Source: Cytospora piceicola (lineage: Eukaryota > Ascomycota > Sordariomycetes > Diaporthales > Cytosporaceae). Taken from it: DNA of 64,000 bases. Of the stretch, positions 44,959 through 54,579 are shown piece by piece. Location: NCBI GenBank assembly GCA_023375675.1, contig JALQBC010000011.1:248001-312000 (forward strand), given 5' to 3'. The notes below the pieces were generated by a model. The model saw only the letters and a program-made list of their open reading frames with translations. It had not been told where the DNA came from and searched no databases. Each line of letters begins with the position of its first letter. Positions within the stretch are counted from its first letter, which is position 1. A program made the position numbers and the translations under genes.

Positions 44959-46023
44959 ATGGCACACCTGCTACCACAGAATTTGTTTGGCGTCCAAGGA
45001 TACACGGTGGTTATTACTGGTGCAGGCAAGTGATTTCTGAAATTATGTGCCATTTCAACCTCCGCTAATATGACCTAAAGGGTCTGGAATTGGGCGTATG
45101 CTCAGTAAAGGATTCTCAGTAAATGGCTCCAAGACGATACTGGTGGATGTGAATGAAGAAGGCCTCGAAAAGACCATAAGCGAGTCAGCGCAAGCAGCGA
45201 GAAGTGTGGGTGTTGAGCCCAACATATCTATGTAAGAGGGGATCCGATCCGGCGAAGGCTTCCACCTCACACTGATCATGTCCTCAGGGTCGTAGGTGAT
45301 CTTTCCAGCAAGGCGGGCGTGGATTCCGTTGTAACCTCAATCCGGACCTCGACAACAGTGGTCGACGTGATTATCCACTGCGCAGCATATCGCCATCTCA
45401 ACGCAGTTGAGTATAAACACGACAGCTCATCGACTGTTTCGGATCTCAAGACAGCGACAGAATCGGTTTCTTGGGAGAGTTGGGATCGATCGTTCCAAGT
45501 CAACGTCCTGGCCCCGTACTTTCTGACTGCAGGTCTTATAGACCTGCTGGGAGCCGCCACGAAGAAGGGCTTCGGTAGAGGCTCAGTGATCTTGTTTAGC
45601 AGTCCAGCAAGTGTTCATAACCATCAGTTTGTGCCGGCATATCAGACCACCAAGGCTGCAGTAGACCATTTGACACGCATATTGGCCGCAGAATTTGCAG
45701 ATTTTTACAGTACGTCACGACAATGAGCTTACAAATATGGCTTTGGGTTCATGGCTAATCACATATCTTACCCCTAAACAGTCCGAGTGAACGCCATGTC
45801 GCCAGGCTTGATCCCATCTGGAATGTCTGATCCCAACGACCCGACTTCGAACCTCCATTTGGCAGAAGAGAGTCCAGCACGTATTCCTGGCGGTGAAGAG
45901 GACATGGTTGGTACTGCAATCTGGTTGAGTAGTAGGGCTGGGGCCTTCATGGATGGTAAGGTGGTGCGTTGCGATGGTGGGAGACTGCTGGTCTTGAAAG
46001 GTGTGGTCTCGAACATAGATTGA
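44959..46023 (+). CDS. Short-chain dehydrogenase/reductase
   Basis: Exons 44,959-45,025, 45,081-45,231, 45,288-45,709 and 45,782-46,023 give 293 residues. Introns are 55, 56 and 72 nt. The cofactor loop TGAGSGIG (20-27) is built across intron 1, whose donor is GCAAGT, so this is a GC-AG intron; a GT donor would break the motif. Other SDR marks: ILVDVNEEGLEK (acidic residue after beta-2, favouring NAD), IIHCAAY in place of NNAG, FQVNVLAP, the serine region FSSPAS, catalytic Tyr191-x3-Lys195 (AYQTTKAAV), and a C-terminal NAMSPGLIPSGM and DGKVVRCDGG. Substrate unknown. Divergent from the HAD gene. Confidence 0.92.
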
Positions 46024-46211
46024 ATGAGGAATCCTGTGTATAATATGACGATCATAGATAATATGTGGCATTTTATGAGGCCTCTATTTTTTCAGGGAAC
46101 TGTACCAATCATTTGGTAATATCTTGGAAACAATTGAATTGTGATACTATATTGCTGGGTGTTCTTGCTTCCCAGGGTTCACTTCGTGTCTATCAAGATG
46201 TCATGTAAACA

Positions 46212-48022
46212 TCAGCGGGCAACAGATCGTTTAGCTTTGATGTACCAGGGGATACTCTTTCCCTCCTGGGTCTCATCGCTGTGAACGACGCTCCTTGGGA
46301 TCTCTCTCCTGCCAGTAACAAGATCCATCTCCAAAAGCCCTACGAACTTCGTCCGCTTGAGGAGTTTCCAGCCACAAAACAGCACAACAAAAACGGCGAT
46401 AACAATATAGTTGATCACGAACCCTACCGCATCGAACCCGCCAATGAAGACACTGTAACCGGCAATGAATACCAGAAAAGTGTTGAGAATGACCACAAAC
46501 CACGTCCCATACGGATACCACAGGGCTCTGTAGGGCAAATCCTCGACTCGGTTGCCCTGAGCTACCCATCCTTTGCGAAACCGCAGGTGGGTAACTCCTA
46601 TCACTGCCCAAGCGATATATGTTGCAGAGCCGCTGATACTCGTAAGGTAGCTGAAAACCTTTCCAGGTCCGGCGGTATAGTTAAGCATAGCAATAAGACC
46701 AAGCAAGTTCGAGAAGATAAGAGCGCGCGCAGGCGTTCCATTCTTAGTAGTTTTTGCAAAGAATCTCGGCGCACGGCCTTCCTTTGCGAGTGAGACGAGA
46801 CTGCGAGACGCCACATATAGAGCCGAGTTCATCGATGAGAGCTGAGCGGTGATCCTGAAGAAGGACGTCAGACTTTCGATTACAGTACGATGATGAGGGG
46901 GGGGGGGTTAACTTACATTACTACATTCACTACATTGCCGACTTGAGGTGCCCCGGCCTTTGCGAATGCAATAGTCCAGGGAGACTTTCCAGATTTTGTA
47001 GCGGCTGTGAGCAAGTCGGGACTGTCCGAGGGAACAAGTATGCCAGCGAAGAATACCAGACCCCTGAAAGGCACAGGTTATAAGTAATTGGTCTCATCTG
47101 GAGCGTTGAAGTGTGTGAGAGGGTTGGACTTACATGAAGATGATGAGGATTCTCCAGAAAGTCTGCTTGATAGCTCTGGGCAGATCTCTAGTAGGGTTCT
47201 TGGACTCAGCAGCTGTGAGGGCTAGCATCTCTGTTCCGCAATAATAGACAGCTGCCAACAAGAAGCACTGCCCAAACCCGTTGATGCCATTTGCGATAGG
47301 ACCTGGATTCCTCCAGTACTCGAAACCGATGTAGTTCCCGCCAATCGCACCGGTATTCAGCAGGATAGCACACAGGAAACCTCCCAGGATGCACAAGAGC
47401 TTCCAACAGGCAAAATAGAACTCCATCTCTCCCCAGACGACAACTCCTAGTAGCGATGTGACCTGATAGAAGGCCCACCAGACCAGTATCCAGCCATATG
47501 AAGGCACTTTGTCTGTCCAATAGCCCATGATGATTGAGCTCGCGTTGAAGTCCCCAGCGATGTTCGTGACCCATAGGTAGAAGTAGTTCCAGCCAAGAGA
47601 GAAGGCCAGTGAAGGATCAACGAACCGCCCAGCAAGCTCGATGAAAGCTCCTTGAATCGGAAACAGGGTCGACATCTCTCCTAGGCACTGCATAACGAAG
47701 TAGACGTCGATACCAATGATAAAGAAGCATATCAGAGCCCCAACAGGGCCACTATATGCAACGGCATACCCCGTTCCGTACCAGATACTTGCGCCAACGA
47801 CACCGCCGAAGGATATCATGGTCAGATGACGGTTTTTGAGGCCTCGCTGCAAGCCATCCTCTGCGGTCTGCGTCAGCAAGGTCTCGGAAATAGAAAATGG
47901 ATAGTGAGGCTAGAATTACCGACGAGGTTGCCATTGTCCAGGATCGCCTCTGAAGTGCCTTCGCCTGTCTCCTGCGCCGAGGAGGCATCCGCAGTGACTT
48001 TCTTGTCGTCGACAGCCGCCAT
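46212..48022 (-). CDS. AAT-family amino-acid permease
   Basis: Exons 48,022-47,920, 47,860-47,134, 47,063-46,917 and 46,854-46,212 (introns of 59, 70 and 62 nt) encode 539 residues. A cytosolic N-terminus (MAAVDDKKVTADASS) leads into twelve hydrophobic segments. Family marks are LKNRHLTMISFGGVVGASIWYGTG (TM1), GEMSTLFPIQGAFIELAGRFVDP, the TM6-7 AVYYCGTEMLALTAAESKNPTRDLPRAIKQ loop and SSMNSALYVASRSLVSLAKEGRAPRFF. The Met and Asp codons split by introns fit only these splice sites. The start was chosen at 48,022 because upstream sequence in frame is not permease-like. Intron 3 contains a run of 12 C (minus strand). It imports amino acids or related amines with protons across the plasma membrane. 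It is divergent from an amidohydrolase, which suggests uptake of that enzyme's substrate. Confidence 0.93.
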
Positions 48023-48681
48023 CGTGTTTGTGGACGTGAGATCTGGTTCTATGTCTTCCAAGTACTCCTTTCGGCAACGCAACGTTTCGGAGCTTCCTGA
48101 GTGCCGCGGTTGAACTTGATCCGATGTAACTGTAAACAGAAGACACGTGGGAGTAGATCCACAGGGGGAAGAAACGGCTTCATTAAGGGGCTTCTCCGTT
48201 GCTACCCAAGCCTGATATCTAAAAACGACTTCAGGAGCTTCGGGACAAGTTGTTCTTGCACCGCTCTCGGGATCCCATGATACCGGCAATCAACGTAGCA
48301 CCAGAGGTGCTTGTGCTTATCTCGAGAATTCGAGCCAAATCACGAACAATTAACGACAGTTGATAGGACTAAACCTTCGGCTCGTTCTTACAGTAGAACG
48401 GAGGCAAACCTTAAGTGGATACAAACCTTAAGTGGAGTCAAAAAGGGACCGGCCATGTGCGTCGATAAGCTTCCCCAGCTTGGCATGAGATAGACAGGAG
48501 ATAAGACCGGGACCTGGAGGCAGAGGGGATGACCGGGATTTTGACGACGACAATGAGGGGTCGATGGTCTTGTTGAGTGTTGCCGGTTGGCAAAATTCTA
48601 CCCTTAATCTCAATGAACTTGAATAGCTCATGATTTCCACCCGTAGTAGAGTTTCCAGTGAAAAGTGCAGGATAAAGCAAT
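48023..48681. promoter_or_regulatory. Divergent permease/amidohydrolase promoter region
   Basis: 659 bases between the start codons of two divergent genes. It contains one clear tandem direct repeat (listed next) and otherwise nothing I recognise. Confidence 0.5.
48405..48436. promoter_or_regulatory. Tandem CAAACCTTAAGTGGA repeat in a divergent promoter
   Basis: The 15-base word CAAACCTTAAGTGGA occurs exactly twice, at 48,405-48,419 and 48,422-48,436, a 17-base period. It lies about mid-way between the divergent permease and amidohydrolase starts, a place expected for a shared activator or repressor site. CTTAAG within it is palindromic. Function is inferred from position only. Confidence 0.5.
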
Positions 48682-49983
48682 ATGCCGGATATCACTGTTC
48701 ACACATCTCTCCTTTTCGACCCTAAACAGAAAAGGTTCCTCTCCAATGTATCCATCGTTGTCAACGAAGAATCCGGCCTCATAACCGCCGTCACCACCCG
48801 CGAGAATGACGATGACATCCACTTGAATCCAACTCCCAACACTATCGACCTCCGCAACAAGGTCGTGCTGCCCGGTTTCGTAGACGCCCACACACACATC
48901 TTTCTCCATGCATATTCAGAGGTCGACAACCAGCGACAAAAGCGAGATGAGTCTATCCCGGAGCGCATCATCCGAGCAGTCAACCACTGCCGGACGGCTT
49001 TGTTGGCAGGTTATACGACATACCGCGATCTAGGCTCAGAGAACATGTCGACTTTTGATGCGAATGTTCGGGATGCCATTGCCAGGGGTTTAACTCCCGG
49101 CCCGCGCCTCTTCGTGGCCACGCGAGTCCTGTCATCGACAGGGACGCTGGACCTGAGGACCGAGAACGCCGGCAACGGACATGTACTCCCCAACGGAGCA
49201 GGACCGGACGTCGTCGATGGGGTGTTAGAGGCGAGGAAGGCTGTACGGCGGCGGATTGCCGAGGGTGCGGACATCATCAAGGTTTTCATCGACTACAGGC
49301 GACGGATTATGCGATCACCCCCAGCACAACCCCATCCGTACAAGCCGAGCGTGCTGCACCCGCCTAGGGTACCGAATCCGGACGTGGTGAGTTTCAGCCA
49401 GGAGGAAGTGGATGCCATCGTTGCTGAGGCCAGGCTGGCGAGCTGTCCTGTTGCCGCGCATGCGCACACTAAAGAAGGCGCCTTGATCGCGGTCAAGGCA
49501 GGAGTTGACACGTTGGAGCATGTTGTTGTCAACGGGGATGAAGAAGTATTTGCGGCAATGAAGGAGAAGGGCGTGATTCTGGTGCCTACCCTAGGTGTCC
49601 TGGAGAAATTGCAGCCTCCGGAGAAGTTCCAGGAGATTATGAAGAAGGTTAAAGTCGCATGGGACATTGGAGTCAGATTGGCGTGTGGTGGTGATACCGG
49701 GACTTTCAGCCATGGCGATAACGCAAGAGAGATGGAGCTAATGATCCAGGCCGGTATACCTGTCGAGGATGTGCTTGAGAATTGTACTGTGGGAGGCTGG
49801 GAAACCTGCGGAGGCGATCTCTGTGGACGAAGGTTCGGGTGGTTGGAGGAAGGTTGTCAAGCGGACATCGTCGCCCTGGAGAGCGATCCTAGGACAGACG
49901 TAGGAGCCCTGAGAAAGGTCTCGTTTGTTATGAAAGATGCTAGGGTCTGGAAGCGGGATGGACAGGCCCTAGGCATGATATAG
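48682..49983 (+). CDS. Metal-dependent amidohydrolase (imidazolonepropionase-like)
   Basis: An intronless 433-residue gene. Features of subtype-I amidohydrolases with two metals are present: VVLPGFVDAHTHIF (His70, His72), the carboxylated-lysine position EGADIIKVFID (Lys200), VAAHAHT (His260/His262), TLEHVV (His280) and LACGGDTG (Asp338). The N-terminal beta-sandwich (VHTSLLFDPKQKRFL) and C-terminal ADIVALESDP close the composite domain. Members cleave cyclic amides, dipeptides or amide toxins such as ochratoxin-type compounds; the exact substrate cannot be read from the sequence. No signal peptide, so probably cytosolic. It shares a promoter region with the amino-acid permease. Confidence 0.92.
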   Translation: MPDITVHTSLLFDPKQKRFLSNVSIVVNEESGLITAVTTRENDDDIHLNPTPNTIDLRNKVVLPGFVDAHTHIFLHAYSEVDNQRQKRDESIPERIIRAVNHCRTALLAGYTTYRDLGSENMSTFDANVRDAIARGLTPGPRLFVATRVLSSTGTLDLRTENAGNGHVLPNGAGPDVVDGVLEARKAVRRRIAEGADIIKVFIDYRRRIMRSPPAQPHPYKPSVLHPPRVPNPDVVSFSQEEVDAIVAEARLASCPVAAHAHTKEGALIAVKAGVDTLEHVVVNGDEEVFAAMKEKGVILVPTLGVLEKLQPPEKFQEIMKKVKVAWDIGVRLACGGDTGTFSHGDNAREMELMIQAGIPVEDVLENCTVGGWETCGGDLCGRRFGWLEEGCQADIVALESDPRTDVGALRKVSFVMKDARVWKRDGQALGMI

Positions 49984-50307
49984 ACGTCAGAACCGGACTG
50001 TGGACAACGTGATCGTTTATTGATTTGATATATCGCATTTTGCTCATGACTTGTGTGACTTATTCATGGTTTGGTGGCCCCCGGAGTGCTCACCACGATA
50101 CAACCAAGCCATGTCGTTCCCGTGTCTTCAGTGATGAGATGCTCTTGTCTCATTAACCGCCATCTGTCATGATGTGCATACAAATACGTGGTCATAGGGG
50201 TTGCTGATGTTTGCAGCAGAAGGGGAACAATGTTGCAGCCTGGCTGAAAATATCTGCACCTAAGTATAGTTGAATGATTCGTCTTCAAGAGGCTTTCATT
50301 CTTCATG
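49984..50307. other. Intergenic (convergent genes), nothing recognised
   Basis: 324 bases between the 3' ends of the amidohydrolase and P450 genes. No gene seen. Confidence 0.55.
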
Positions 50308-52143
50308 TTACTTGACCATACCATTCGTAACGTCCCTCGTATTCTCCTCTGATTGCCTCACACAAGAATCGTACGCATCTCTGTCCCGCAGCTGAAAGTA
50401 CGCCATGAAATCCTTCGGTATGGCGCCCTGGGCTGTGGTGTCACAGTTGTAATTGACGTAGTGCAAGCTGGGTGGCTCAGCATCATTCTGTCTGATCTTG
50501 AATGTCACAATAAGTCTCAAGAAGATGGCGTAAAGAATCCGGTTCGAGAAGTTCACAGCCGTGCACATGCGAGAACCCGCACCATACGAGAAATGGTAGG
50601 GCGCAGGCACCTTGTTGGTTAGACTAGGGTCAGTCCATCGCTCTGGCCGGAAAATGTGGGCGTCAGGACCGTAGGTCGCCGGATCTGTAACAGTAACTGT
50701 TAGCCGTTGAGCACCAGGGTGAGGCTGACTACGAGAATGATTACCGTGGTTGACTGCCTGCGCATTTGTAAGCACCATCACACCCTTGGGTATTTTCACT
50801 CCATTCCACTCGAAGTCTTGATATGTTTGCCTCGGCGGCAGGATGTGTAGTGGCGGGTAGTATCGAAGAGTCTCGCGGACGAAAGCGGCCACATAGGGAG
50901 ACTTCTCATCAGAAACAGCTTGTTGGAATGCAGCCTCGACACTGCCATATCCACCGATGATATCCTTGTAAGCCGTGGCCTGGGCTGCCTGACCCTCCGG
51001 GCTCGCCAGATATGCTATGCCTGCGATTGCTGTTGCTAGGACCGTTTCAAATCCACCAGACATGAGACCACCAAGGATTGTACGAACGTCGTCTGGGATA
51101 TTTATTGTCAGCATGGGAAGAAGAGATAGGACTAGGGCACCTCACGCCTAGTAAGATTCTCCTGTGTGTCAGTGAGCAGACCAGAAGCAACACAACTCTT
51201 GACCTTCTCGGCCGCAATGCTTTCCTTGACCTCTTGCAGGAGAGCAGTAAGCCACTTGTCTCGCCTGCACCTGACTTCCGTTGCCATAGCGGCGCGGTTC
51301 TTGTCCTGGAGAAACCCAAATCTGAGATAGGGAATGTAATCTTGTGCGTTCGAATTTGTGGAGCGGAAGCTGCAGTTCAAGTTAGCGATACTATTACGCA
51401 ACGCTTGTCTGGAATATACATGCCTCGAAATCACTTTGGCATCAGCCAAAATTCCCGACATCAGCGGATCTGCGATATCTTCAAATCGCCTTTCGTAGCA
51501 AAACATCAGAACAACGTTGAGCGCCAGCCGCTTCTGGTATATGTGAGGCGATATTGCTTTGCCTCCTTGGCTCGCCTCGAAAATTGCTTGGACCATCTGC
51601 CAAGTTTCAAGATCGAGCATACCTGTAAGTCTCTTGATCGCCGGTGTAGTGGTCAAAGAGCCAACGACACGCCGCTGTTTCTTGGTCCGGTCATTCCAAG
51701 GATTACTGCCAATGGTAGAAGCTATATCATTATCAGTTGTTTTCCCCTCTCTCTTGCACATCAGAAGACTTACCGGACGTTTTTGACACAATTCCATGAA
51801 AGGTGTATAGCAACGGTCTGTCAATGGTGCAACCCTGACGAGTCACCAACCACTCCCTGGCAACCTCGAACCCATTAAGAAAGATCACACGCCGATTGCC
51901 AAGCCTGATTTGGTATATTGGCCAGCCATACTTCTGCGCCCATATCTCTGTAGTCGTCGCATGATCCTGCCCAAGTTGATACAAATGCCCGTGAAGAAGG
52001 GAGCCACCAGGTATCTCAGGGATGCCCTTGATGGCGGCGAAGTCAACATAATAGAAGCGAAGGTATATGAGAAGTCCTGAGATGACCAGCAAAGGAAGCC
52101 AGCATATCACCGAAGTGATGTCGATGGTATCGAGGGCTACCAT
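50308..52143 (-). CDS. Cytochrome P450, CYP504-like (phenylacetate hydroxylase type)
   Basis: Exons 52,143-51,774, 51,721-51,424, 51,369-51,146, 51,092-50,745 and 50,684-50,308 encode 538 residues. An N-terminal membrane anchor (about 10-30) is followed by GIPEIPGGSLLHGHL, QIRLGNRRVIFLN, IGSNPWNDRTKKQRR (C-helix), VISSFRSTNSNAQDYIPYLR, the oxygen-binding GGLMSGGFET, ExxR in VRETLRYYPP, IFRPERW, and heme loop FSYGAGSRMC with Cys454. Intron 2 (51,423-51,370) requires a GC donor (GCATGT); reading through instead adds 18 residues with no stop, so a retained form is possible. In the CYP504 family members hydroxylate phenylacetate or 3-hydroxyphenylacetate on the way to homogentisate. ER membrane. 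Adjacent to a Zn2Cys6 regulator on the same strand. Confidence 0.88.
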
Positions 52144-52526
52144 GGTGGTCGAGTACGAATGCGTGTCCGATTAAATACGAGGCTTGGTATCGATAGACAC
52201 CTTTCAAGCATGCCAGTTATCTCTGTGGTTTGCCAAACAGTACTGAGAGCTGGAGTTCAGGCTGATATGCCACTATAAATCAAATCCCAAAGCATATAAT
52301 ATGCTGCTTTCGAAGACCAGTGAGTGATGCTTGAACTCGGAGTTCTCCGCGTGGGGTTCTCTTCCGAGCGCCAGAGTCCCGGACCGGCAAGTCTGCCCCA
52401 AGAGGGGTTGATAATCAGGACGGTAGACCGGCAAGAGAATCTCCGGCGTCAATTGAAGACTCAGCTGTACTGGGTATCGGAAGATCTGTAACCAAGTATT
52501 GTCGCAATTTGCCGAGAGACACTGCT
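52144..52526. promoter_or_regulatory. P450 upstream region
   Basis: 383 bases between the end of the Zn2Cys6 gene and the P450 start. It contains CCCGGACCGGC near 52,377-52,388 and CTCCGGCG near 52,440, CGG-type words that the neighbouring Zn2Cys6 factors could bind. This is inference only. Confidence 0.4.
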
Positions 52527-54216
52527 TCAGACTCCGCGTGTTATCTGCCTCCAAACGTCATAGTAGTCCCGGCCACCTTTCCAAAGGGGAACAGTAAATG
52601 CAAGTACTTCCGAGCACTTCAGTAGATGTGCTGAGTAGGTCTCTTCTGAGGGCCAGCGGCAAGACATCCCTGTGATAAGCAGACATCCTCCCATGAAAGC
52701 TCGGCAGCTGGCGAATTTGGGTGGGATAAAAGCGTTCTGAGAGCCCAGCACAGAATGAGCTGTATCTATCAAACAGGCTGCCTCAGACAAGACCCGTGCG
52801 TGGAGGGATGTAAAACTGGTAGATCTAGCTATGGTCGAAAAGGAGGAACAAGAGTCACAGATTGGGTGGTTCACAAGCGTTGGTTGGAGCAAAGTCCATG
52901 CTACGTGTGTCAAAACCTCGGACGGCGGCATTGACTGCAGAATGTCGACTGCGGGTGACAACGGGCCAGATAAGGGGCATTGTGCCGAGTTTTCCGGTGT
53001 GAGTTCAAAGAGGAGTTGCATGAGTTTGGTACAGTGTTTGTAGGCCAAGTCACTGTCAGCCAGAGTCCACGGTGTGCTGCAGCTGAGGACGCTTGTTCGG
53101 TGTACAAGTATATTCATCATCCTGAAAAGATGTCAGTCATGCCATCAAGCTATCAGAGGGGCTTACTTGGTATGTAAGGTCTGTAGTCTTGCCTTTCGAT
53201 ATGGACCAATACAGACAGTGTTCGTTTCTTGTTCTCTGTCGATAGTCGCCCTCTTTCGGTGTCGAGTGGCATATCCCGGCCTGTAAACTGCTGTGTATCC
53301 TGTTCATCTGTGCGGTGCCAGCCCAATTCAAGACAAGTCTTAGCTGCGAAGCTTAACAACTCCCAGATAAGGCCTCTCTCAGGATCTGCGAGCTCGTAGA
53401 TAAGCAGCAGCAGCAAGATAACAACGGTCTGGTCGTCTCGTTTGGTCACCAACTCTGCCGCTAGCTCCCCAGCCCATTCGCGGCACGTGGTGGCGACGAT
53501 CTTCCATGCCGGCACATAATAACTCTTGTGCATGGCCGCGATAGCACAAGCAAGAAGAACACGGCACCTGTCTATCTCTTGCATGTTTCTCAGGCTCACC
53601 TCTGTCTCATCTGCCAAGTCGACGGCTGCCGGGAATACTGGCTCGATATATCGTGTATAATGTGCCAGGAGAATCCGAGAAGTGCTTGGAGATATCAAGC
53701 TTCTGTCAGATTTTGAGGAGATGTGGGCGTTCATACCTTCTTCCTCTGGATTCAAATTGCCCGGGATGAGAAAAGGTGAATCGATCTTGATACCTTGCTC
53801 GAGCAACTTTCGAATAGTTGCGTTGCCGATAATGGCTGGAGGAGATCGTTCCAGGAATAAATAACCATTTCGAGAGGGCAAAATGAACTGGGCCTGGCTT
53901 GCAGGGTCTATAGAGACCTCAGTGGTAATGCCATTGCTCCGAGAGCGACTCTGATGGACCGAGACTACTGCCTTCAGCTCTTCGATACGGTCATAGAGGC
54001 TCTTGATGTAGCTCCTCGGAATGTCTTCCTGAAGAATATCATCGTAGAAAGAACAAGATAGGCCAGATTTGTGGCAGTTCTGGCATGCTGGAAGTCGTGC
54101 ATCGCACTGTGCTGGATTGTTTATGGTCAGCCCAACATCTTTCCTTGAAGGGGGCGAATTCGATAGCAACTTGCCCTTATGCGTCTAGACCGACACCGGG
54201 TACACGTCTTGAGCAT
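52527..54216 (-). CDS. Zn2Cys6 fungal transcription factor (regulator 1)
   Basis: Exons 54,216-54,175, 54,106-53,193 and 53,121-52,527 encode 516 residues. The binuclear zinc cluster C5-x2-C8-x6-C15-x6-C22-x2-C25-x6-C32 is completed across intron 1 (54,174-54,107), whose donor is GCAAGT. Read-through meets a stop, so the GC-AG intron is needed. Intron 2 (53,192-53,122) also needs a GC donor (AG|GCAAGA): all acceptors demand phase 2 and no good GT donor has that phase. A linker (SYIKSLYDRIEELKAVVS coiled coil) precedes a fungal-specific regulatory domain (about 150-350; LLAHYTRYIEPVFPA, LELGWHRTDEQ). Nuclear. Divergent from regulator 2, and upstream of the P450 gene on the same strand, so it may control that gene. 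Confidence 0.82.
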
Positions 54217-54579
54217 GATAGCTATAGTTTGAAGTGACCAAGGTACGGCTTTGAGATTCCAAGTTTCCGTTCAAAAATAAGTGAGAGTAAAAGGCGTGAG
54301 CAGACGGGCAAGCAGCATATCTGTGTCAAGGTTGGTTGGCCCCGAAAGCCATATAAACCCCTGCCCAGCCATCATCTTACAGCGGGGTAATGACTCAAGA
54401 ACAGCGCCCCCCCCATGAGATATATCCCCTGTTCATTCCGTGTGTGATCCGCTGCAGAGTAACTGCACCAGACTGCCCAGGCTGCCCCCCTCCACGCAAG
54501 TGCTTCGTCGTCCACGACTCCCAAGGTTAAAATCCCTGAAAGACGAATTAGATATAGCCGCCACTCACTACATATACAA
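54217..54579. promoter_or_regulatory. Divergent promoter of two Zn2Cys6 genes
   Basis: 363 bases between the two start codons. Contains a CCCCCCCC run near 54,408 and an ATATAAACCCC sequence near 54,352. No clear operator seen. Confidence 0.4.
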
